IMG/VR virus record: IMGVR_UViG_3300033150_000453
Location: 1-58,804 of that record
DNA length: 58,804 nt
Source: a virus
Reading direction: 5' to 3' (one strand)
The position numbers and the translations under genes are program-made. Numbering within the stretch: the first letter of the stretch is position 1; the number at the start of each line of letters is the position of its first letter. Positions 7,217 through 12,859 of the stretch are shown here, in pieces. The notes below the pieces were generated by a model. It saw only the letters and a list, made by a program, of their open reading frames with translations, ran no database searches and had not been told where the DNA came from.

Positions 7217-7242
7217 TGAGCCCTCGTTATCTTTATCGGTAA
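7216..7242 (+). pseudogene. Truncated remnant of a 'NYLYR' mini-gene at the duplication junction
   Basis: Directly at the stop of the 6218 gene (TAATG) an 8-codon frame reads MSPRYLYR and stops. Two fuller relatives follow the next paralogues: GLNYLYRNSSG... at 8256 and MRLNYLYRSNKHEQ... at 9768, each with the same 12-base block TTATCTTTATCG. Here the frame runs straight into 'GGTAAAGCCTCAAAATAATG', the end of the coiled-coil gene at 6218, so the tandem duplication appears to have cut it. Read as a gene fragment; alternatively the AT-rich block is a regulatory site. Confidence 0.45.
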
Positions 7243-7254
7243 AGCCTCAAAATA

Positions 7255-8256
7255 ATGACCGAGCTTTCTCGAGACTCAAAGATTCACACCGTAGCAGCGG
7301 GTGTAGATACTCAAGACAAGGGTTCGGCTCGAACCAATGCAAACCGCGAGGCGGTTACGGTGGGGGATATCGCTCGTGTAACTAATGGGTTTACAGCAGA
7401 ACTTGGAAGCAACCTAACCACCTTTAGCAAACTCCTTGATATTTTTTCTCTGGGGGATAGTGGTTTCCCGAGGGTGATTGGTAGTAACGGAGACCCTACC
7501 GCAAGCACAAACAGGGGCTTAGCGTCTCCTCTAGCTCTTTGCCCTTCCGGAGTCAGCGGAGACATTATTGATGGAGTCGCTTCTGGTAAAGTAGAAAACT
7601 GTAACGTACTCGTTATAGAAGGAGAAACTCCGATTCTTGGGTCAACCTTGTATTCAGGTTTGAGCCACGCTATTTATGCTAAAAGCACTTCGGGGTATGT
7701 AAACAAGGTTTCGTCACTACTTAGTGTCGGTAAGATTATAAGTGAGGGTACCCTTAAACAAAGCTTTGCGGGTTTTTTCGATGTCTATACCTGCGACATA
7801 TTTGTCAACCTCCCCGTTTCCAACCCGGTTTTTATTGACGGTGTAGCGTACAAACAAAGTCAAAGGTTTCGGGCTCTTCCTGACACAGGCGCAGTGGCCG
7901 GTCATATCGTTAAGTTTTTACCAGATGGAGGAAGTAGTGACGCCGAATTTTTTGTAGGAAACTGGGATGCTTCTAGTGATAGTACAGATTTAATCGCAGG
8001 TGTTATATGTAATGAGCCCATTGATACCTACTGTACTATAGCGACTAACGGGCTAATTAACCTTCCAACGACAATGATTGGCGGGGCTGAAGCAAACGGC
8101 GGGGACATTATATACGCTGACAATACCACGTCTCACCTTCTTACGACTGACTCTGCCAGTGGCACAAAGATTGGGATTGTCACCAATACACGATACAATA
8201 GTGCTAGTCCTGAAGACCTTCCAGATTTCGTTCGGATTCTGCTGAAGTTCATCTGA
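7255..8256 (+). CDS. Virion surface protein with shared anchor peptide (paralogue 3, tandem copy B)
   Basis: 333 residues, a duplicate of the 6218 product. The first ~125 bases differ by only a few substitutions, then the sequences diverge sharply through the middle. They reconverge in islands, including a 36-base exact match around 'NWDASSDSTDLI' and the C-terminal 'VRILLKFI'. The 20 bases before the start repeat the end of the upstream coiled-coil gene, marking the left edge of the duplication. The pattern of conserved ends and a diverged middle fits selection on an exposed region, or recombination with other alleles. Confidence 0.7.
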   Translation: MTELSRDSKIHTVAAGVDTQDKGSARTNANREAVTVGDIARVTNGFTAELGSNLTTFSKLLDIFSLGDSGFPRVIGSNGDPTASTNRGLASPLALCPSGVSGDIIDGVASGKVENCNVLVIEGETPILGSTLYSGLSHAIYAKSTSGYVNKVSSLLSVGKIISEGTLKQSFAGFFDVYTCDIFVNLPVSNPVFIDGVAYKQSQRFRALPDTGAVAGHIVKFLPDGGSSDAEFFVGNWDASSDSTDLIAGVICNEPIDTYCTIATNGLINLPTTMIGGAEANGGDIIYADNTTSHLLTTDSASGTKIGIVTNTRYNSASPEDLPDFVRILLKFI

Positions 8257-8324
8257 TTGGCCTTAATTATCTTTATCGGAATAGTAGTGGTGCTGAGGCC
8301 GAGGGTTGGCTTCCAAACGAATAA
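8256..8324 (+). pseudogene. 'NYLYR' mini-gene remnant without ATG
   Basis: Starting in the TGATT overlap with the upstream stop, the frame reads ATT-GGC-CTT-AAT-TAT-CTT-TAT-CGG and ends after 22 residues as GWLPNE. It aligns with MRLNYLYRSNKHEQYW at 9768 for its first eight residues and with the 8-codon remnant at 7216. The expected ATG is ATT here, so it is either a decayed copy or uses a rare start. It fills the 71-base gap before the 8328 gene. Confidence 0.4.
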
Positions 8325-8327
8325 GAC

Positions 8328-9659
8328 ATGCCTATCCCTCCCGGAACAAAATTTCATGGCGTAGCCCCCGGCGTCGATACCGACAACAAGGGGTCAAAGC
8401 GCAAGAACGACCAGCGGAACACTTACACCATCGAGGAGCTTGGCGGTGGCAATACCATAAGTGTAGTTGCTGATAGCAATATCCAAGCGGGCAGAGCTTG
8501 TTATATGGTAGGCAGTGACGAAGCTACGGGGTTGCCATTGGTATCTGACTCCCCGGCATCGGCACCTGTTGGAATAGGCAAGTATCTTGGTCTTCGGGAT
8601 TATTATTCGGGCAATGTTGCTGCTGGCGAGACGTTTGACCTTGTTGTCAACGGACCCGTGACGGCTATCCTTTATCGCACAGACAGAAACATTTATGGTG
8701 ATGGAGGGTTCTATGATGGCCAACCCATATACGTCCACCCTCGGTATGTGAATGAAATCAGCCCTATAGATGGTTCTGGGGTAAAGGTTGGGTATCTAGC
8801 GGACGCGACGGTTATTGACGGGTTTTATCGAAAGGTTTACCTTCAGCCCAACCCCACTACCACTTGGTTCGATGGTGTGGGGTATGGCTTGAGTCATAGG
8901 GTGCCGATTTTTTCTACCCCGAGAATTCCAAACAGCAATACGTATAAGATAGATACGTCCTATTCCGGCACGGGGCTTACGGGAGGAATGATTGTGGTCG
9001 CCCCATGGGTAGAGGGCACCGACAATACATCTACTTTGAAATTTATATCTGTCGGCGATTCTAACGGAACAAACGGAACTACAAGTGGTGTAATTCGCGG
9101 TACAGTTACGCTTGCTCTTGCCGACGATTATTCTTTTGGTGATTCAATTTACATTGAGTCCGGCGGTAGTGGACTTACCCCAACCTCAACTAGCGGAATT
9201 TCCGTTGGTATTATCACAGATGACAATCGAAGTGGTGCGTATGCGGTGGGGACATTTACGGGAGTTCCTTCCGACGGAGACACCATTGAATTCAATTCAA
9301 ACACGTTTTATTTTGTCTCTACAGTTAATTCTGGCAACGCTAGAAACCAGATTGAGATAGGCTCCTTGACATCCGCGAGCGACTTTGCGACTCTTTTCAA
9401 AGAAGTTGTTGATGCTGGCAGCGCAGCTACGGGCTCTGGCAGCGCACCTACAAGCGGCAATAGCTATTACATAGACTCTTTGGTCTTGGGCCTAAGAGCC
9501 AACACCCCGGCCATCAGTCTTGGAGACTTGGTTTACGTATACGCTGTTAAAGGCTCTGCGGGTAACGGTTACACAGCGACTTCTTCGTCCTCTGCATTTT
9601 CTTGGACCCAGACTTTTTCAGGAGGCTCTGATGATTATGAGTGTTACATAGACGTCTAA
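8328..9659 (+). CDS. Virion surface protein with shared anchor peptide (paralogue 4)
   Basis: 443 residues. Residues 3-36 (PPGTKFHGVAPGVDTDNKGS, KRKNDQRNTYTIEEL) closely match the start of the 2613 product and more distantly those at 6218 and 7255. Also shared with 2613 is a 'DEATGLPLVSDSPA' block (2613: 'DQTTGLPLVIDNPA') and a Gly/Ser/Thr-rich beta C-terminus with 'GDSIYIESGGSGLTPTSTSG' and 'VGIITDD'. A C-terminal insertion around residues 305-440 is unique. It probably occupies the same site on the virion as its relatives, either as an alternative or as a co-assembled subunit. Confidence 0.7.
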   Translation: MPIPPGTKFHGVAPGVDTDNKGSKRKNDQRNTYTIEELGGGNTISVVADSNIQAGRACYMVGSDEATGLPLVSDSPASAPVGIGKYLGLRDYYSGNVAAGETFDLVVNGPVTAILYRTDRNIYGDGGFYDGQPIYVHPRYVNEISPIDGSGVKVGYLADATVIDGFYRKVYLQPNPTTTWFDGVGYGLSHRVPIFSTPRIPNSNTYKIDTSYSGTGLTGGMIVVAPWVEGTDNTSTLKFISVGDSNGTNGTTSGVIRGTVTLALADDYSFGDSIYIESGGSGLTPTSTSGISVGIITDDNRSGAYAVGTFTGVPSDGDTIEFNSNTFYFVSTVNSGNARNQIEIGSLTSASDFATLFKEVVDAGSAATGSGSAPTSGNSYYIDSLVLGLRANTPAISLGDLVYVYAVKGSAGNGYTATSSSSAFSWTQTFSGGSDDYECYIDV

Positions 9660-9766
9660 TGAACTGGACGGCTTTCGAGTGGACCCGGGTTGTCTTGGAC
9701 CTTTTGGCGGATGGATTGGTTATTGTTTTCTGCGTAGTCTCGATATCATTCTTGATTAAAAAGTAA
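9659..9766 (+). CDS. 35-residue single-pass membrane protein
   Basis: ATG in TAATG overlap with the upstream gene. A polar start (MNWTAFEWTR) is followed by the hydrophobic stretch 'VVLDLLADGLVIVFCVVSIS' and 'FLIKK', i.e. one membrane helix with a positive C-terminal anchor. It stands three genes before the M15 peptidase, so a holin or lysis-accessory role is possible, but the length alone proves nothing. Confidence 0.6.
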   Translation: MNWTAFEWTRVVLDLLADGLVIVFCVVSISFLIKK

Positions 9767-9767
9767 G

Positions 9768-9926
9768 ATGCGTCTGAATTATCTTTATCGGAGTAACAAG
9801 CACGAGCAGTATTGGATTTACTGGGACGAGCCCGATTGGGATAACAACGCATCATGGACAGCACTATCACCTTGTTCGAAATCATCACCCTCTCCGGAGC
9901 CCTCATCGGAGTCTACGTCAAGTTGA
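9768..9926 (+). CDS. 'NYLYR' mini-protein, fullest copy
   Basis: 52 residues: MRLNYLYRSNKHEQYWIYWD then 'EPDWDNNASW', after which a Ser/Pro-rich tail overlaps the next gene by 73 bases in another frame. The aromatic and acidic first 30 residues look like genuine protein. The tail may be an accident of the overlap. Two degraded copies lie at 7216 and 8256, each following an anchor-peptide paralogue, so this small gene probably travelled with them. Function unknown. Confidence 0.5.
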   Translation: MRLNYLYRSNKHEQYWIYWDEPDWDNNASWTALSPCSKSSPSPEPSSESTSS

Positions 9927-10063
9927 GTAGCGAGGTCGGCAAGCTCAAGTCCCGCATCATCATGCTAGAGCGGCAGGAAAGCGAGGTGAAGGCAATGCTG
10001 ACGGCCCTTACCGAGGCTGTGCAAGAAATTAAGATTCTGCTGGCCCAAACGGGCATCAAGTGA
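9854..10063 (+). CDS. Membrane-anchored coiled-coil protein (lysis or spanin-like candidate)
   Basis: 69 residues: a hydrophobic helix 'LFEIITLSGALIGVYV' (residues 7-22) followed by a charged coiled coil ('KLSSEVGKLKSRIIMLERQE' and onwards to residue 65). This architecture is common in small phage proteins next to endolysins (holin-associated or i-spanin-like). It overlaps the M15 peptidase start by four bases (GTGA). The assignment rests on topology and position only. Confidence 0.62.
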   Translation: MDSTITLFEIITLSGALIGVYVKLSSEVGKLKSRIIMLERQESEVKAMLTALTEAVQEIKILLAQTGIK

Positions 10064-10413
10064 AGTACTTCACCTACGACGAATTCGACAGCCCGGACCA
10101 GCCGGGGTCGGGCTACGAGATGGAGCCCATCTTTTTGGAGAAGCTTGATTTGGCTCGCGAGCTGAGCGGCGTTCCGTACGTCATCAACTCTGGCTATCGT
10201 ACGGAGTACTGGAATCAAAAAGTTGGGGGCCGCGTTGGAAGCAGCCATCTTACGGGCTGGGCGGCCGACATCCGTGCTAACAGTTCCAACCGCCGGTTTT
10301 TTGTTCTGAAGGGCCTTATCGAAGCCGGATTCGACAGGATTGGCGTGGGCACCAACTTCATCCACGTGGACTGCGACCCGAGCAAAGCAGGCAACGTAAC
10401 GTGGTTGTACTGA
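10060..10413 (+). CDS. Peptidase M15 family endolysin (zinc DD- or LD-peptidase)
   Basis: 117 residues, a complete small M15 (DD-carboxypeptidase/VanY-like) domain. The motifs are 'SGYRT' (residues 44-48), the zinc motif SSHLTGWAADI with His63 and Asp70, and the C-terminal 'FIHVDCD' with His102 as third ligand. It would cleave peptide stems or cross-bridges of host peptidoglycan at lysis. There is no signal peptide, so it needs a holin, and three small membrane-type proteins flank it. GTG start at 10060 overlapping the previous TGA. Confidence 0.9.
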   Translation: MKYFTYDEFDSPDQPGSGYEMEPIFLEKLDLARELSGVPYVINSGYRTEYWNQKVGGRVGSSHLTGWAADIRANSSNRRFFVLKGLIEAGFDRIGVGTNFIHVDCDPSKAGNVTWLY

Positions 10414-10431
10414 ATTGCGTAACTTGGTTCC

Positions 10432-10590
10432 ATGATTGATTTTATCACTGAGTTTTGGGCTGAGCTTTTGCTCGCCGCTCTGGCATTCGCGAAGGTCATC
10501 GTGAATCTCACACCGACGGAGAGCGACAACCAAGTCTTCGGGTATCTGGATTTGCTTATTACTGCTATTACTGGCGACCGCCGTAAGTGA
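10432..10590 (+). CDS. 52-residue membrane-associated phage protein near endolysin
   Basis: Starts with ATG 18 bases after the peptidase. A hydrophobic helix 'FWAELLLALLALAK'-like segment (here WAELLLAALAFAKVIVN, residues 9-25) is followed by 'LTPTESDNQVFGYLDLLITA' and a basic end 'GDRRK'. From memory, the 'KVIVNLTPTxxDxxVFGxxD' pattern recurs in small proteins of Bacteroidota phages close to lysis genes. It may be holin-like; no experiment is known to me. Confidence 0.6.
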   Translation: MIDFITEFWAELLLAALAFAKVIVNLTPTESDNQVFGYLDLLITAITGDRRK

Positions 10591-10591
10591 G

Positions 10592-11833
10592 ATGGCTAAG
10601 ATTGGCAACGACACAAGCTATCCTCAAAAGACAACCCCGGTAGGGGCGGATACGCTTATTGGCACCGACTCTCAGGATAACGAGAATACTAAGCAGTTTA
10701 CTGTTCAGGGCCTCGCGAACTTTGTGACAGGCGGCGGAGGCGTTGTCAACACCGTTACTGGGACTAGCCCTATACAGGCGACCCCGACTTCGGGCAACGT
10801 CAACGTAAGCCTTTCTACTGTGTCTTCTCAAGGCACATACAGTTACGCGAGCGTCATTGTGGACCAGTACGGCCGTGTTATTGGAGCTAACTCCAACACT
10901 CCCGTTACCGCTGCTTCCGCTGGCGGGACAAGCCTTACTGGGGATGTAACTTTTGCCGCAGGGCCAAACACCATTGTTACTGGTGACGCAGCCACCAACA
11001 CCATTACCATCGAGTCTACGGGGGGTGCGGGCCCCGGCGGTACGGTTACTCAGGTTAATACCGGGACAGGGCTCTCTGGAGGGCCGGTAACAACTACCGG
11101 AACCATTTCTTTGGCCAACACTGCTGTAACTGCGGGGAGCTATACAGCGCCTACTATTGCGGTTAATGCTCAGGGTCAGATTACTTCTGCATCGAGCAAC
11201 ACCATTGACCTTCAATACGTCCTCAATAACGGAGGTGTATCTAATGGTCAATCCGTTATTCTTACAGGCACAGGTGTTCAGATTAGTGCGCCGGGCGCGG
11301 TTTTTACCAGCTCTAACACTGGCTCCACTGTTACCGCCGACCTGCGTGTAGGCAACCAGCTTCTCGACTACAACAATGCCTTTGGGACTAGCGGTCAAGT
11401 CCTTGTGGCGGACCCTAATGCGGGGGGAGTTGGGGTACCCGGGGTGGTTTGGGCCAACCCCTCTACATTCACGGCCACAGCCACGATTAGTTCAGCGGCG
11501 CTAAATGCAGCTACTCCCGTTCAAGTTGTAGCTGCGCCCGGAGCCGGCAAGTACATTCAGGTCATTTCTGCCGCAGCGAAATACAACTACGGAACCTCGA
11601 CTTATAGCTTTAACCAGCCTTTGAAGCTGTACACGAACGTCAGCAGCCCGCAGTTTGAGCTTGACGAAAACTTCTTGCTCCTCCCGGCAAGTCAGGTCCG
11701 AGCTATGTCTTTGACTACTAGCGGAGCCCTGACTGAAAACACCGCACTTTTCTTTGCTCCGGCCGCTGTTCCGAGTTCAAATGGCGACGGAGATATTGAA
11801 CTTAACGTACAGTATCGTATTGTTGAGTTCTGA
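10592..11833 (+). CDS. Tail fibre protein with TGLTGGP repeats
   Basis: 413 residues. The N-terminus 'TSYPQKTTPVGADTLIGTDS' and 'ENTKQFTVQGLANFV' is a common fibre attachment segment ('D-L-I-G-T-D-x...N-T-x-x-F-T-V-x-x-L'). Two copies of the fibre repeat follow ('VSLSTVSSQGTYSYASVIVD' and, around residues 152-200, 'TGTGLSGGPVTTTGTISLAN' with 'IAVNAQGQITSASS'). The C-terminal ~115 residues form a distinct globular part. It resembles the protein at 5365, so the particle may carry two fibre types. Confidence 0.75.
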   Translation: MAKIGNDTSYPQKTTPVGADTLIGTDSQDNENTKQFTVQGLANFVTGGGGVVNTVTGTSPIQATPTSGNVNVSLSTVSSQGTYSYASVIVDQYGRVIGANSNTPVTAASAGGTSLTGDVTFAAGPNTIVTGDAATNTITIESTGGAGPGGTVTQVNTGTGLSGGPVTTTGTISLANTAVTAGSYTAPTIAVNAQGQITSASSNTIDLQYVLNNGGVSNGQSVILTGTGVQISAPGAVFTSSNTGSTVTADLRVGNQLLDYNNAFGTSGQVLVADPNAGGVGVPGVVWANPSTFTATATISSAALNAATPVQVVAAPGAGKYIQVISAAAKYNYGTSTYSFNQPLKLYTNVSSPQFELDENFLLLPASQVRAMSLTTSGALTENTALFFAPAAVPSSNGDGDIELNVQYRIVEF

Positions 11834-12051
11834 TGCGAGACATTAGAAAGCTCTGTGTCGGTCCGAACTACAAGGACTCGATGTGTTACGTGGTGGGGCA
11901 GCCAGTTCTTGGCGGCACCCACCATGTGCATTTAATTAAATACGTAGACGGCAACTTCCTCATCTTCATTGAGCAGGAGGACGTGATTGTGCTTTGGAAA
12001 GAGTTCACGTCTCCCATGCCGATTTCAATAGAGTACAATATCAACTTTTGA
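11833..12051 (+). CDS. Hypothetical protein, 72 residues
   Basis: Begins in the TGATG overlap with the fibre gene: 'MRDIRKLCVGPNYKDSMCYV' then 'LGGTHHVHLIKYVDGNFLIF' and 'EDVIVLWKEF'. The strand-turn-strand character and 'GxHxVHxIK' suggest a small beta-fold. No family is known to me. Its stop overlaps the TTG start of the GroES-like gene (TTGA). Confidence 0.62.
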   Translation: MRDIRKLCVGPNYKDSMCYVVGQPVLGGTHHVHLIKYVDGNFLIFIEQEDVIVLWKEFTSPMPISIEYNINF

Positions 12052-12599
12052 GAGCAGTAGAGCAATTCATTGTACGGGGAGATAGATACGCAAATACCAA
12101 GGGGGACCTCATCGTCAGCGCGAACGAGGAGGACCACCGCTTTTCGAACCGGGAGGGCGAGGTAGTTGCGTTACCCTTGGGCTACGACGGCCCTATCTCT
12201 GTTGGCGACACCCTACTTGTTCACCACAACGTGTTCAAGTACTATAACGACATGAAGGGTCGCCGGCAAAGCGGCAGGAGCTTTCTCAGGGACGACCTCT
12301 TCCTCGTCGACTTCGACCAGTTCTATATGTGGCGTTCGGACGGGGACTGGCGCCCCCACGACAGGTTTTGTTTTGTCAAACCCATACCTCCTGTAGAGTC
12401 AACAATATTTAAGCCGTTGACAGAGGAGCCGTTGATGGGTATAATGAGTTACCCAAATGATTATCTTATGGCGCAAGGAATCAAGTCTGGTGACACGGTA
12501 ACCTTTAGACCCGAAAGCGAGTACGAGTTCATTGTTGACGGGGAGAAGTTGTACCGAATGTTCGACCACCAAATCACATGCAAGATTCAAGGAGGCTGA
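12048..12599 (+). CDS. Tandem GroES-like (co-chaperonin fold) protein
   Basis: 183 residues from the TTG overlapping the upstream stop. A TTG at 11994 would add 18 residues unlike a GroES start, whereas MRAVEQFIVRGDRY matches the first GroES strand. The first half shows 'GDLIVSANEE', 'REGEVVALPLGYDGPISVGD' and 'TLLVHHNVFKYY'. The second begins 'DRFCFVKPIPPV' and continues 'MGIMSYPN', 'GIKSGDTVTFRPESEYEFIV' and 'DGEKLYRMFDHQITCKI', echoing GroES VKVGDxVLF..YxG.E...DGxEYLILxExDIL. It therefore looks like two fused GroES-like barrels upstream of the packaging genes. The mobile loop is not obvious. It could be a capsid-assembly chaperone or a structural protein reusing the fold. Confidence 0.62.
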   Translation: MRAVEQFIVRGDRYANTKGDLIVSANEEDHRFSNREGEVVALPLGYDGPISVGDTLLVHHNVFKYYNDMKGRRQSGRSFLRDDLFLVDFDQFYMWRSDGDWRPHDRFCFVKPIPPVESTIFKPLTEEPLMGIMSYPNDYLMAQGIKSGDTVTFRPESEYEFIVDGEKLYRMFDHQITCKIQGG

Positions 12600-12859
12600 A
12601 GGAACGCATCATTGCTGCCGGCCGCGTGGCCGTGGAGCAACTCATCAAGGTTGCTCAGGAGGACATCCTGAAGCCGGGTGAGGATGATGACCTTGCGGCA
12701 GACAGGCTGAAAAATGCGGCGGCTACGAAGAAGCTGGCCATCATGGACGCCTTTGAAATCTTGAATCGCATCGACTCCGAAGAAGAGGAGTTGGAGCTGG
12801 CGTCGAGCTCTACCAAGACAGAAACTAAGGTGGGGTTTGCAGAGCGACGTTCCAGATAA
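12578..12859 (+). CDS. Probable small terminase subunit or terminase-associated protein
   Basis: 93 residues, helical: 'RLKERIIAAGRVAVEQLIKV', 'DDDLAADRLKNAAATKKLAI' and 'MDAFEILNRIDSEEEELEL'. Its place directly before TerL (23-base overlap), its size and its helical character fit a small terminase subunit. From memory, the 'LxADKLKNAAATKKxAIxDAFEIL' segment recurs upstream of TerL in phages of Bacteroidota. DNA recognition has not been shown from sequence. Confidence 0.62.
   Translation: MQDSRRLKERIIAAGRVAVEQLIKVAQEDILKPGEDDDLAADRLKNAAATKKLAIMDAFEILNRIDSEEEELELASSSTKTETKVGFAERRSR

Noticed and set aside
10568-11398. 276-codon reverse-strand frame opposite the fibre gene
   Set aside because: Ser/Arg/Gly/Asn-rich shadow of a Gly/Thr/Ser-rich fibre; no recognisable protein features.
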